A program made the position numbers and the translations under genes. This document shows positions 35,550 through 47,450 of a stretch of 64,000 nt of DNA, in pieces. A model generated the notes under the pieces. It was not told where the DNA came from. It saw nothing but the letters and a program-made list of their open reading frames with translations, and did not search any database. The number at the start of each line of letters is the position of its first letter. Positions within the stretch are counted from its first letter, which is position 1. The stretch comes from Hordeum vulgare subsp. vulgare (lineage: Eukaryota > Streptophyta > Magnoliopsida > Poales > Poaceae). The DNA is taken from contig NC_058523.1 of assembly GCF_904849725.1 (NCBI RefSeq), forward strand, positions 205,991,689 to 206,055,688, given 5' to 3'.

Positions 35550-36533
35550 ATGGAGTGGCTTGAAACCATGCATCATCTACTCAACAAGTTCGAGTGCAAT
35601 AGAGTGTGGCGGTTGGTGCCAATACCAAAGGATAAACACAATGTCATTGGAACTAAGTGGATATTTAAGAATAAGCAAGATGCAAACGGTTTCGTCATTC
35701 GCAACAAGGAAAGATTGGTAGCACAAGGCTACTCCCAAGACGGGGGCATTGACTACAGTGAAAACTTTGCTCCCGTTATCCATATTCAATCTATTCGCAT
35801 GTTGCTTGCATTTGCTACAGATCATAACTTGAAGTTATATCAAATGGATGTGAAGAGTGCATTTCTTAACGGTCCCCTTAAGGGCTTGGTATATGTCAAG
35901 CAACCCCTGGGGTTCAAGGATCCCAAGTTCCCCAATCATGTATACGTTCTCGATAAGGCACTCTATGGCCTTACACAAGCCCCACGTGCGTGGTATGAGC
36001 ACCTTACCGAGATGTTACATGATCGTGGGTTTGCAATTGGGAAAATTGACCCCACTCTTTTCACAAAGAAGGTTAAAGGGAGTTCGTTCATATGTCAACT
36101 AGATGTTGATGGTATTATATTTGGTTCTCCTAACAAATCTTGTAATGAAGAGTTTGCTACACTAATGACCAAATAATTTGAGATGTCTATGATGGGAGAG
36201 TTGAGGTACTTCCTTGGGTTTGAAGTCAAGCAACGAAGTCAAGAAACCTTCATCAATCATGAGAAATATACCCAAGGCATGCTCAAGAGGTTCAAGATGG
36301 ATCATCTCAAACCGGCCAAGGCAAACACTCCCATGATTCTCAAATGCCAAATTGACTTAGATCCTAGTGGTAAAGCTATGGATCAAAAGGTATATCGCTC
36401 TACGATTGGATCTTTGCTTTACCTTTGTGCATCTAGACCGGATATTATGTTCATTGTGGGAATCTTTCGATATTTGACTCATTCCCTTAACTTTGGCTTA
36501 TGGTATCCAAAGGTGCTTCATTTGATCTCATAG
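35550..36533 (+). pseudogene. Copia reverse transcriptase (RVT_2), inactivated
   Basis: Clear RVT_2 sequence: RVWRLVPIPKDKHNVIGTKW, LVAQGYSQDGGIDY, LYQMDVKSAFLNG, LYGLTQAPRAWYEHL, then ELRYFLGFEVKQ and YRSTIGSLLYLCASRPDI. The catalytic YVDD box is altered: the homologous position reads DVDGIIFGSP, so the second aspartate is lost. There is also a TAA stop at 36174-36176, after which the same frame continues from 36177. The enzyme copies element RNA into DNA in the particle; this copy cannot. It reads from a broken upstream linker, and the start at 35550 is only where the open frame begins. Confidence 0.85.
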
Positions 36534-36639
36534 GATATTTGGACTCGTATTGAGCGGGAGATCATGTGGAGAGGAAATCTTCTTCCGGTGGTTGCCAATT
36601 CCTTGGTCGCTCTCTAGTAAGTTAGTCTTCCAAGAATCT

Positions 36640-36961
36640 AAACTGTGTTTCTCTCTCGTCCACCGAGGCCGAGTATGTAGCTATTCCAAGTTGTTGTGCT
36701 CAATTACTTTGGGTGATGCAAACTTTATATAATTATAATGTCAATTGTGACATAGTGCCTCTTTATAGTGATAATGAAAGTGCAATCTCGATCTCCAACA
36801 ACCCGGTTCAACACTGCAAGACGAAGCACATTAGTGTTCTTCACCATTTCATCCGGGATCATATCAAGCATGGGGAGATTGATCTCATTCACCTGAACAC
36901 TAATGATAAACTTGCATATATTTTCACAAAGCCATTGAATGAAGAAAGATTTTGCGACTGA
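36640..36961 (+). pseudogene. Copia RNase H end of pol
   Basis: The frame after 36713 reads DIVPLYSDNESAISISNNP, KTKHISVLHHFIRDH and LAYIFTKPLNEERFC, the standard C terminus of copia pol with the conserved D-N-E-S-A and H-x-F-I-R-D motifs. TGA ends it at 36959-36961. The preceding segment (36540-36710), which should read the conserved S-T-A-E-A-E-Y block, is split among frames (a trace near 36660 reads TEAEYVAI-like). Confidence 0.75.
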
Positions 36962-38126
36962 AGGCATGAGCTAAATATCATTGATTTGAGAAATGTGGAT
37001 TGATTTTAGGCACACCCCACCACTGTCATCATATTATCTTGTTTAGATGTAGGCATGGATTTAGGGGGAGTGTTGTTCTCTCAATGAACACTCCCTCCCC
37101 TTATTATGCATAATTAGATGAAATATTTCACATTAGTCATCTTAGATGATACTTGTGCTTCAAAGACGAGTTTTGGTCATGGGCCCAAGGTTAAAACCTT
37201 CATGGTGCCATACCAACCGACTCAAACATAGGTGACTTCGGCAACTGCCCCTTAGGGAGAGTATTTGTTGTAACTTGCACAAGGTCACTCCAAGATTCGT
37301 CTCTTCTTCATGTTTTCGAAATCTCCTGAATTGGAGTGCCTTCTTTTGATCTAAGAAGTGTTTGCGTGTCATCTTTGTCTCCACTACATAGTCAAATAGG
37401 TTGTGTTTTGCTGGTTTTTGTGGCTATCTCTTGATTGCAAGCGGTACTACTACTCCCTGGCCGGTACTACCATGTAGGCAGGCGGTACTACCGCCTCGGG
37501 TAGTTCCTGGACGGTTCAGGTGGTGGCTAGGGGGAGATCAAACTCCCCCATACCCATTCACTTCTTGTCCCCTTGACTCTCTCCATCTACGTGTGTGTGT
37601 GTGTGTGTGGCGATTGAGAACACCACTGGAGGCTGGCTCCGGATCTCCCATTTTGTGCCTCCCTCCACTTTTTCTTCCCGTGGGATCACTCGCCCCATCT
37701 CCCTCGTGCCATGGACTCCGATAGTGCCATCGATCCCCTATCCGTTGTGGTGTTTTTCTAAATTTCGATCCAGGGCATTTTATGAGGATTCCTTGTGTAT
37801 TTCGCTTTTTCCTGGCATGAGAGGGATGTGTGATGGATTCTAGTTGCAATAGATTAGGTTGCCTCTGGCATCCTGGGGTCTAGGGCTCCGTGATTGTCGT
37901 CCCCCCTTGCCACAGACGTTTCGTGCCATCCGGCCGGTACTACCACCCGTGCACAACTGGTACTACCTCTGCGGTGGAAGTACCGCTCCTGCATCAGCGG
38001 TACTACCGCCAAGGCATACGAACCAAGTTTTTCCTGTGCACCTCTCATTTCTTGTGATTTTTTCTTTGACTCATGCAGTCCTTTTACACCTGTTTTTATT
38101 CTCAATCTTCTTGTGAGTTCTAGGTG
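36962..38126 (+). other. Spacer between pol and env-position ORF
   Basis: About 1.15 kb without a believable gene. It contains a purine motif ATTTAGGGGGAGTGTTG (about 37060), a (GT)n run at 37591-37609, and several GCGGTACTACCGC-type inverted repeats (37482-37494, 37930-38010) that also occur in the 3' LTR. Confidence 0.6.
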
Positions 38127-39508
38127 ATGGTAGCTCTCCTCTCGTTGCTCGTGCCGTGAAACCTCGCCATGGCCTCAAGCACCCACACACTTTTGATGAC
38201 GTACGGGCTGGCTCTAGTGCTCAACCACAGAGGTAGTTTGTGAAGAACACTATCAGCAAGAAGAAGGGTTCCAAAGAGCCCCAAGATACGGCCCGAGAAG
38301 AACTTGCGCTCTTTCGTAAGCAGGATCCCTATTGCTTGTCTGAGGACGAGGCTCTTGCTGGGCGTCCTTTCTGGAACAAGGCTCGTCACTCATTTAAACC
38401 AACATCATAAATAAAAGGAACAATCCCTTTGTGGATGCCAAGAGTATTGATACAGGGCACATGACCTCCTATTCTCACATTGCATATTTTTCTGAAGCTC
38501 GTGCTCTTCGTTAGTACTCGGGTATTGGTCATGTCATCAGCTTCAACAAGGACTTTGACAGCGAGGTTGTGGCTCAATTTTACGCCACTGTTCACTTTCA
38601 CGAGGATGATGAGAGGCACCTGACATGGATGACTGGTGGTCGTGTGCTGCACTCCGACTGGAAGACCTTCATAGACTCTCTGGACAACGCTAACCGAGGT
38701 TTGGATGAGCCTATTGTCTTGAGGCCACACACGTAGGGTGTTGTTTTCATACACAAGGCAAGCTTATTCTTCACTTCAGAATTGTGAAAACTGCCAAGGG
38801 TGTTTGCACTGAACTCATTCCTTTTCTAAACATCATGCACATGATTTTCTACATCACTCTATTTCCTCGACTTGGAAATCAGGACTAGGTGCACTGCTAT
38901 CGTGTGAACCTATTAATTATCTGCATTAAGGAGCGACGCTCCTAGTCCACTTTGGATGTTTCCCACGTTAGATGGATGGAGCTGTGTTGAGCAGTTTTTG
39001 ACAAGAAGAAAGTACAAACTATAGCCCATATGTGTACAAGCTGATTGAGGATACATGGGATGCTACCTTTCCTACAGTGTCTTTGGTGACTGAACACATG
39101 GTTCCTCATGGTGCACTCAAGCTCGATGTGAAGGAAAATTGGGGGATTCCACCTGCAGTTCCCGAGATTGCCCCCACAGACTCGGATGATGAGCCTGAGC
39201 CTGATTATGAGTTTGTACCCAGGTCTGAGACTGAACTATCATGGGCATACAAGCTACGAAAGAAGATGAAGGATATCTTCTGCTTTTAGGCTAAGGGATA
39301 GTATAAGGCACATGTTGGAGCCAAGAAGGCACGCAGTCAAGACAAGAAGATCATGAGGAAGATTGGACTTGATGTCCAGAGCGGGTCAAAGGACAGGTTC
39401 ACTGATCACGAGGATTGGATCAAGCCACACTGTTAGTGGACTGAGTTTTAGGTGGAGGTATGTGCTGCTTCTGATGAGTCAGAGGATGACGACGAGGAGG
39501 AGGATTGA
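38127..39508 (+). pseudogene. Env-position ORF of the sirevirus, frameshifted
   Basis: Coding sense can be followed from GDGSSPLVARAVKPRH (38127) through KNTISKKKGSKEPQD, YCLSEDEALAGRPFWNKA, DAKSIDTGHMTSYSH and FNKDFDSEVVAQFYATVHF. It then passes MYKLIEDTWDATFPT and EPEPDYEFVPRSETELSWAYKLRKKM to an acidic end DESEDDDEEED and TGA at 39506-39508. Several stops and frame changes interrupt it. Many sireviruses have an ORF in this place, often called env-like. I see no signal peptide or transmembrane anchor, so an envelope function is not supported here. Function unknown. Confidence 0.6.
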
Positions 39509-40002
39509 GCTCACCATCACTTTTGCTTGCTTTCGTCCTCTTTTCCCTTTTTGGTGTCTCGATGCCAAAGGGGGAGAGAGTGTTTTGGCTAGATTTGCCG
39601 AGTCAAGAGAGTTTTATCATTTATTTTCTATCTCCTCTCGTGAACTCGTTTTATTTGTTTTCTTTTGTTTGTGTTACTGAGACTTATGTTAACTAAAGTA
39701 TGGTGTAAGACATATGATATCCTTCCTATTATGTTTTGTCTACTTTAGTTATAATGTGAGTTCATATTTCTTATACTTGCATCTATGCTTATCTGGTTTC
39801 GTGTTTATGCAACTATATGGCCATGTGCATAAAATATAGGGGGAGTGTTGATTCTAGTGTGTGCTTTTTGCAGTCCAAAAGCATATTCAATCTAGCGCAA
39901 CCTGTCTATATTTTGTAGATATTGGGTTTGCCTAAGTCTTTCTATTTTATTCTTGTTATGCAAAATCCTGTATTGTCATAAACTCACCAAAAAGGGGGAG
40001 AC
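39509..40002 (+). other. Sirevirus 3' leader and polypurine tract
   Basis: No coding sequence of its own. It includes purine motifs CAAAGGGGGAGAG (about 39568), ATAGGGGGAGTGTTG (about 39837) and, immediately before the LTR, CCAAAAAGGGGGAGAC (39987-40002). Repeated purine tracts in the 3' untranslated region are a known feature of sireviruses. Confidence 0.65.
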
Positions 40003-40319
40003 TATAAAAGCACAATTTATCCTAAGTAGTTTTAGTGGTTAATGACGATGCCCCTTGCGGATTAACCTTGTGCATTAAACTTTCACACAATTATCAAGTG
40101 GCACAGGACGATTATTTTCCCGTGAATTGTTGAAAGAAAAGACAGTGTTTATCTCTCGATATAGGGTTGGTGGTCTTGAGTCATAGGTATACCTGTACTA
40201 TCAAAAGGGGATCCACGTTTGGAAAGGTCGGGAGGAAAAAAACTCACACTCACTTGCACCCCTTCCTGTTCCCCGGCACAATGGAGCTTTTGATGTGCCC
40301 TTTAGGCCTTTAGAATAAT

Positions 40320-40816
40320 CTAAGCGGAAGTACCGCTGTGAGGAGCGGTAGTACTGCCCAAGAAGTACTTCCCCTCTCACGGTTCGGCCCCTCTTCCTCT
40401 TATAAAACCTGTCTAGAATCTTCGGGGCCTTCTCCTAATTTGAGCGGAAGTCCGCTTGAGGGGGAGCGGTAGTACCGCTCCTGCGGTACTGTCGCCCTCC
40501 CCTTCCACTGGTTCTTCCGCTTATAAATTATCTCTAGTATTGTTAGATCTTGTTGAATATACTGAGCAGAAGTACCACTTGGTGTTGGGCGGTAGTACTG
40601 CTCCTGCAGAACTACCGCTTCCTAGGCATGTGGTGGTCAGTACTTCCGTGGTGGTCAGTACTTCCGCTCTGGTATTGTTAGCCCCTATTGAATATACTCT
40701 TTTGCATGTGGTGTTTAGTACTTCCGTGCAAGCGGAAGTACCGCTCCCCTCGGTGGTACTACCGCTTAAGTGCACCAGTGTGCAGAAAACGGCCAGATTC
40801 TCCCCCCACTATAAAT
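40320..40816 (+). promoter_or_regulatory. Repeated palindrome-plus-TATA modules in the LTR U3
   Basis: Imperfect repeats built on AGCGGTAGTACCGCT-like inverted repeats. The best is GAGCGGTAGTACCGCTC at 40464-40480, with perfect 8-base arms around one base. They alternate with TATA-like boxes: TATAAAA at 40401, TATAAAT near 40523 and TATAAAT near 40810. The last lies where the promoter of related LTRs is expected, followed by CTTCTTCTCC leader. Confidence 0.6.
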
Positions 40817-42269
40817 TAGTCTTCTTCTCCTAAGAGACCTTTACCTTTTCCCTCTCCAATCTCCATTGTTGCTCGTAAGCTCAAACTTGCCCGGTCTCTC
40901 TCCCTAGCCACTAATTCTTGTTGATGCCCTAGGGTTTGGAGAAGAAGGCCTTGATCCACTTCCACCAAGAGAAAAGTCCCCCCCCCATTAATCCCTCGCG
41001 TATCTTGTTACTCTTGTGGTGATGCTTCGTGGTTCGTTCGGAGCCTCCAATTCAGTTGTGGAGATTGCCCCAACCTTGTTTGTAAAGGTTCGGTCGCCGC
41101 CTTGAAGGGCACCACCACTACAAGAAATATGTCAACTTGTTACCTTCAATATTAGTCACTAAATGGTCGTTGTTTTCCATTTGCGACCTTTTGCAGCCAA
41201 AAACAATTGGTCAAAAGCTGACCGTCTCTAATGAAACTTAACGACCTTCTTTATGAAATGGTCGTAGAGGCAACAACCAAAACGAAAAGGTAGTTGGTTC
41301 TACGACCAATTGTTTTGGTCACTGGTTGTCTACCGAGGCCATGTCGAATCCAATGTGGCAAGCTGGCGTGGCAAAGTAATGACCAATGGCATTGGTCGTT
41401 GATAAGAATCAGCCATGTCCAGTTCAACCGTCCATATGGGCCTAGCCCAGCAATTCAACCTACTTGGATTTTTTTCTATCAAATATCTGTAAGCTAGATA
41501 GGCCAAGCCCAACAATTCAGCCTTATTATTTTTGTGCCTTGGCCTTTTTGACTCAATAGTTTTAGTTTTTCTTTTTTCAAAAGGGTCCACTAGTCACATG
41601 GGTCCCATCTGTCAGGTTCTAATAAGTGAGCCCTTTCTGTGAGCGCCTTTTTCATTTGATTATAATTTGACCGTAAATAAATAAGCAATATTAAAATCAA
41701 CACAGACAGGAAACATAAGTAATACTTCAAATAACAGCAGCCAGAATCATTCCGTTACATAATATAAATAGATACAATGACAATCAAACTTACAAGCTCT
41801 ACAAGTGTATACTGGGCGCCTCCTCGAGTCATATGAGACATGTACAAACTCTACTAGTGTAACAACACACATACGAATACAATCAGTTACACAAAGTTAC
41901 ACAGATACAATGACAATTGGTGCAAACTTGGCTCTATTACATGAATCAAAAGAGAGGGTTGGGGGCGATGACAGTGGGGTAAAGGCCGGAGGCCGGTAGG
42001 TCATCGGTGGGGCTAGGGGAGAGGTGGCCGCTGCCGGCTTATTGGGTGGATCTAGGATATGGGGGAGAAGGAAGACAGAGCAAAGGAGGTGGTGGTGGTA
42101 TGTGAGGAGCAAAGCCTAGGGTTTGGTGGGCCGGTTGGTTAGATGGACGGATGGATGGATATACGGATGGACGGATGTTTGACACGTCATTGATCCATGA
42201 CATAGTAGATTCCACCAATTAGAGTTAAGCTTATATAATTTTTTTGTTGTTTGATTGTTTCTCTTATAT

Positions 42270-43940
42270 TTTACCTTCTTATAGTTTGTTAAAATGACCC
42301 AATATTGTCCACATGTGTGTATCTTGGTATGACAAACAACGTTGTCAAATAGATTTTGCATTTTGTTTGCACAAAACAATCATTTTCTATTTTCGAAGTG
42401 ACAAAAAACATGTTTTTTGTAAATAACCTACCAAATCTATGTTGTAAAATGTAGCAATTTATTTTTCAAAAATATTATACCATATATTATGTACAATTGA
42501 TCAAATGGTTGCCACTCGAAACCTTTCTATCCACCTCTCCTCAAATTGATAAAATTATGCCGATCCACCACGAATGGGGTCAAATTTGCACTAGAGGTGT
42601 CCCATAGTTTGCTCATGATTTTTCCCAAAATTCATTTGTAGGTACAGAAGTAGTCATTTTATCACACATCCAAGAATTTTTTTGTAAGATTACACCCCTA
42701 GGTTCGAATGACCATGACTTCCGTTTTTACATCATTTGAAAATTGACACACCAAATTCAAAAAAACTCAAACAATCAAAAAACCTTTGCATTCTGTCGTT
42801 ATATGTGGCCAAGTTATCAGTAAATATAATAAACTTGTAATGCGGTAATTATTTTTAAAAAGTGTTCCAACAAATGAGCTACCATATGTGAAGATTCATG
42901 GCTTTCAAGCGAAATGATCAATCTTATGGCCACATTCATGGCATAGTTTATTGAAATGATCTCATATTATGCACAAACGTGCATTTTCGAATGGAAAACA
43001 ACGTTTCTTTAGGAAGTTTTCATTTTGTTTGGACAAAAAATTCATTTTACATTTTTTGAGTGCCCAAAACTAGTTCTTTTGTGAAGGACCTACCATATAT
43101 TTGTTGCAAAATTGGACCAAATAATTTTTCTCAAATAATAATCCATATTTAATGTGAAATGGACCAAAAGTCTTTTATGCAATCTTATGAAAATGACAAA
43201 TTTCCACCAATTCAGTTAGGAGCGGGTCAAATTTCAACTACAGCTGCCTCATCGTTCGCCCTTTATTTTTTTTGAAAAATCATTGCGAGGCACAAAAGTA
43301 TCTATTTAAGCACTAGCTAGGAACGGTCATGCCCGCCATTTTGACCGCATTTTGAAATGGACATGAAAAATTCAAAAAACTTAAAAAAATGGAAAACCTT
43401 CGCATTGTGTCATTATATGGGACAAAGTTACGAGGTTAAATAATAAACTTGTAATATGGCAATTATTTCAAAAAAGTGTTCTAAAAAATGTGTTATCATG
43501 AGTGAAGTTTCATGGCTTTCAAGCCAAATGATCAATCTTATGGGCACATTCATGGCATAGTTTGTTCAAATGATCTAATATTGTGCAAAAGGTTACATTT
43601 TGGAATGGAAAACAATGTTGCCTAAGGAAGTTTTATTTTATTTGGACAAAAAATTAATTTCCCATTTTTCAAGTGCCCAAAATGAGATTTTTTTGTGAAG
43701 GACCTACCATATATTTGTTGCAAAATTGGACCAGGTAATTTTTCTAAAATAATAGGAGACATATAATGTCCAATTTAACAAATGGTTGGGTGTCAAAAGT
43801 TTTTATCCACCTCTCATGAAAAAGACAAATTTATGTCGATTCAATTGGAAGTGCTTAAATTTTAAGTGCAACTGCATTATATTTTGCTCTTTATTTTTCT
43901 CAAAAATCATTTATATGTACATAAGTATATATTTAATCAG
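42270..43940. repeat. ~615-660-bp tandem repeats inside CACTA-1
   Basis: Three degenerate copies, the last partial. Landmarks: acctaccaaatctatgttg at 42427, acctaccatatatttgttg at 43088 and 43702; gcattctgtcgttatatg at 42787 and gcattgtgtcattatatg near 43402. AT-rich, no gene. Confidence 0.75.
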
Positions 43941-44190
43941 AGATACATGGTGTGGTCGCAAGACGTCGAGGTTTGGATCATGTCTGAGGGCCTCAACTCC
44001 ACAGCGCGTATACGAGCATGCGAGCCGCGTGCTCACCGCATGACTGTGGCGTTGCCGCACGTTCTGGGCGGCCTAGGCATGTCTGGTAGGCTGGTCACTC
44101 CCCCGATAGGTGTTAGGAATAATAATACAATAGAAGAGTCTCACGAGGAGACTGAACTAAGCTCAAACATGAATTAGCAGCCAAGTGTTT
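43940..44190. other. GC-rich islet between the two repeat blocks
   Basis: About 200 bases of higher GC (ccacagcgcgtatacgagc, gttgccgcacgttctgggcg) between AT-rich repeats. A 103-codon frame spans it from 43866 but shows no domain I recognise. Origin unknown. Confidence 0.4.
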
Positions 44191-45700
44191 GATTAGCGGT
44201 GGGTGAAATTCACATGGCTAATGGGCATAAGTTTTGGATGAGGATGATCATCTAATAAGGAGACTGTCTTGGCAAATTTTCTGCTCAGATGGAGGAGCCT
44301 AGGTGGCACTTTCTTTGCAAAGCACCACACTGGGCAGAAACATGGATGTTGAAGCTGGGCACAAATGACTGAAAAGAATTGAGCTAAAATTTGGTGGAGG
44401 ATGGTCATTCGGGCATAGGAAAGCACTCTCAAAATTTGATAGCGTTTGAACATGCCAAAGTGGCACTTCCTTCCCAATGCTCTTCTCTGGACAGAAACTT
44501 GGAATATTATTGAGAGCAATTGGCTAAATGAAATGAGCTCAAATTTGGTGAAGGTAAATTATAAAGGTCAGAACATGCCATGGTAAATTGTCAGCAATAA
44601 TTAAGCAATATAAATATATTTGCTTCACAAAATGAAAATAAGATTAGAATAAAAGATTGGATTATGATCTCACATGGATTGTTGGACAGAGCTCAAATTT
44701 TGGGGAGAGTGATGATTTGGGCATATGGACTATTTGGTAAAATCTTAGATCATCTGGATAATCCTAGCTAGTACTTCCTTCACAAAGCTTCTCTTTGGAT
44801 AGAAACTTTGGAAATTTGCTGAGGAATATTTAATAGGAAAATAGAGCTCAATATTGGCATGTGGCAATTATTTGGATACGGAAGATTGACAAAAAAAATT
44901 GCGGGCAATAGGATAGCACTTGCTTTGCAATGTGTCAATCTAGACAGAAAATAAAAACTGAAGTTGTACTCACATAGATGATTGGATTGAGATGAAATTT
45001 GTAGGAGGGTAATAATTTAGGCATATGAAGGCATTGTAACAATTTCATACCATTTGAATAAATAGACATGGTACTGCCTTCACAATGCTAGATAGTGAAC
45101 AGAACATTGGGAAAAATACTAAGGGAAATTAGCTAAATTAAATGAGCTAAAATTTTCTTGTGGGATTTTATATGGTCAGGGTCGTGTCCTGGTAAATTTT
45201 CATCAATTATAAAGCAATATAAAATGTAGTTTCTTCCCAAACTGAAAATATTACTAGAAACAAAGATTCGATCGTGATCTCACATGCATTGGTAGATGGA
45301 GATCAAATTTTGAGGAGAGCTATGCTTTGGGCATATATAAGATATGGCAAAAATTCAACTCATTAGGATGTACCTAACTAGTACTTCCTTCACAAAAATT
45401 CGAGCTGCACAAAAGCTTTGGGAATTTGCTCAGAAAGATTTACTTGGAAAATGGAGATGAATTTTTTCGTGAGGCAACGATTTGGATAGGAAAGAGTGCC
45501 CAAAAATTATTAGGGTAATTATAAAAATATAATTAGCACTTGATTCACAAAGTTCTATTCTGAACAGTATAGGAAAATGAACATTGCTGAAATTTTTTTG
45601 AACTAGTGGAGAAAGGGTTTTGACATATTTGAGGAATATATGATCCAAAGAATTTATGAGATTTTTTGGGGAATTTTACGAATGACAGATATGTAGGTTG
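44190..45700. repeat. ~150-bp degenerate tandem repeats inside CACTA-1
   Basis: A motif like agtacttccttcacaaagct...agaaactttgg recurs near 44310, 44459, 44770, 44913, 45068, 45378 and 45534. The spacing is about 150 or 310 bases, giving roughly ten units of which some have lost the landmark. No gene. Confidence 0.7.
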
Positions 45701-46360
45701 CTTCACAACCTAGGACAAAAATTGACACATGGACAACATATAGGCAAAACTGATGGCGTGGCGCCTAGTAATAGCAATGCACCACAATTACAAGGCTATC
45801 ACCATCTATATTGGTCATGATCAGCTAGGAATAAGGCATAGGACTAGTGGTGTCAACTCTATGACCATTTCATGTAAGGGAATTACAACCTTTATGACCA
45901 CATTGCTTACAACCAATTGGTCTCAAATGGTCATAGATTTATGACCATTACTTCGAGGGTCATTGCCAGAAGGTCACAAGTTGACATATTTCTTGTAGTG
46001 CACTAGTGGAATCACGACATCCCGCATTATATGAGTGCGTGAGGAGAATACGGTGGCCTTAGTGGCATCTTGAGGAGCATTGTGTCTCCACATTGCTCCA
46101 ACGGAGACGTACTTCCCCTCAAAGGGAAGGAATTTCGGAAACACATCCTCGTCTTCATCGATTCCACTTGTGCTTACTTCTTACCTTTATTTGTATTAGC
46201 TACCTGTTTGTTATTGTTGTTGCTAGCATCATATAGGTTGCTCACTTAGTTGCAAATTTAGACAACCTGTTTCTTGCTAAACTTAATTTATTAAAGAAAA
46301 GCTTAAAATTGTTAGTTGCCTATTCACGTCCCCCTGTAGTCAACCATATCGATCCTTTCA

Positions 46361-47450
46361 CCCACACTCCCGCTTTCATAATCATGTCAACCGAACAACT
46401 ATGATGAAAAATCTATTTTGGGTGACGCGAAGCAAGGCGCTTCATATTCAGATTTTTCTGACATGATTTTTTCACATGTCCTTGTTATCCAGCATTGAGC
46501 AAGGACCTTCATATACACACTTCGAGTGTACAAAGGAACCATTTTGGTAGTTGTCTTGCATAGAATGAATTCTTAAATTATCACCTTTGTCTTACATTGA
46601 ACAATGAAGAAGAATTATGGCACATAGGTGCAGTGACACCGACCCAATTTTCTTTTCGCTTTCGATTTTGGATCTTTTATATCTTCTGAAACATAAGTCC
46701 AAATTAAGTTTTATTTGCATATTCATGTTCCTTATGACGATGTATTTGAAATAAGGTAACTTTTGAATACATTTTGATGAGTTTTCAAACTTAACCAAGT
46801 TCCAACTGCTGAAACTTCATACAAAAGAAGGACAAAATATGTAAGTTTCCAAAAATAAACTTAAACTTGGTGTGCCATCGTGCCGAATCCAATGACTTTA
46901 CGGATCGCAAAGCAATCATGCGGCGGGGAAAGTGCATGCCCTTGCAAATTTCCATGATGAATGCACGTGTTTTAGATACGGTTAAACCAACAATTAGAAC
47001 ATATCCCTCTTGAGTGAAGGGTTGCCATGTTGCATCCACAAATTTTGGGTCATCTGGACTTAGATCATAGCAAGTGAGTGGAAGATATGAGACGATGGCT
47101 AATGTCCAATGGAAAGTCGTATAAGTAGGAGAAACTTGTGAACAATGCTGAATTGTGGTCTTGTTTATAAAATTTCAGTAATTACCCCTTTGCCTCTGCT
47201 TGGCATTAAATCTGCCCCAGCTGAACTCTCAACAAACTTTCTGAAAATGGTATCTGCTCTAAAGCACAAACAAAATCTTCCTTTTGATATGGAGATCATA
47301 ACCCTTGTTGCATGAGCTATTTGAACGACTAGTAGTGGGTACATTTCCAAACGGATCCAACCAAAACTATATATGGTAGAGGCTAGGGTTCTACCAGGTC
47401 TCGGACGTAGGTTGTAGGGGTGGAAGTGCGGCCGGCTGCTATCCCACGTA
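46361..47450. other. Unassigned ~1.1-kb segment
   Basis: Lies between the sirevirus LTR end and the PBS-like sequence beside NA-3. It does not resemble the other elements here by eye. Short minus-strand frames (for example 46791-47039 and 47165-47350) show no domain I recognise. It could be low-copy host DNA or the remains of another element. Confidence 0.4.

Larger units (their letters stand above)
41116..46000. mobile_element. CACTA-1: non-autonomous CACTA DNA transposon
   Basis: Terminal inverted repeats begin CACTACAAGAAATATG and are identical for 25 bases at the two ends (41116-41140 and 45976-46000). A 3-bp target duplication CAC (41113-41115, 46001-46003) fits the CACTA superfamily, and removal restores normal copia LTR. 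Subterminal regions carry short repeats with the core ATGGTC(A/G)T in both orientations, the usual transposase-binding arrangement. No transposase (TnpD/TnpA) frame is present in the 4.9 kb, so it must be mobilised in trans. The interior holds two families of internal repeats. Confidence 0.85.
24606..46360 (+). mobile_element. Sirevirus-type Ty1/copia element, decayed, 5' end lost
   Basis: Order: gag coiled-coil region, protease, [NA-2 insertion with loss of integrase core], end of integrase and linker, RT, RNase H, a 1.1-kb spacer, an env-position ORF, polypurine tract, 3' LTR ending ATCGATCCTTTCA. The order PR-IN-RT-RH identifies copia. The long 3' region with an extra ORF and the gag type identify the Sirevirus (Maximus-like) branch. 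The 5' LTR and start of gag are missing, replaced by the minus-strand LTR at 23821-24605. Bases 25612-34767 belong to NA-2 and 41116-46000 to a CACTA element. Confidence 0.8.
40003..46360 (+). repeat. Sirevirus 3' LTR, split by CACTA-1
   Basis: Starts TATAAAAGCACAA (canonical TG changed to TA) after the polypurine tract and ends AACCATATCGATCCTTTCA at 46360. Removing CACTA-1 and one CAC duplicate restores an LTR of about 1.47 kb. The 3' end phrase GTGCCTATTCAC-like plus GATCCTTTCA is familiar from grass sirevirus LTRs. Confidence 0.75.

Noticed and set aside
37401..37724. Possible host exon between pol and the env-position ORF
   Set aside because: It lies inside the sirevirus, overlaps palindromes also found in its LTR, and has no recognisable domain.
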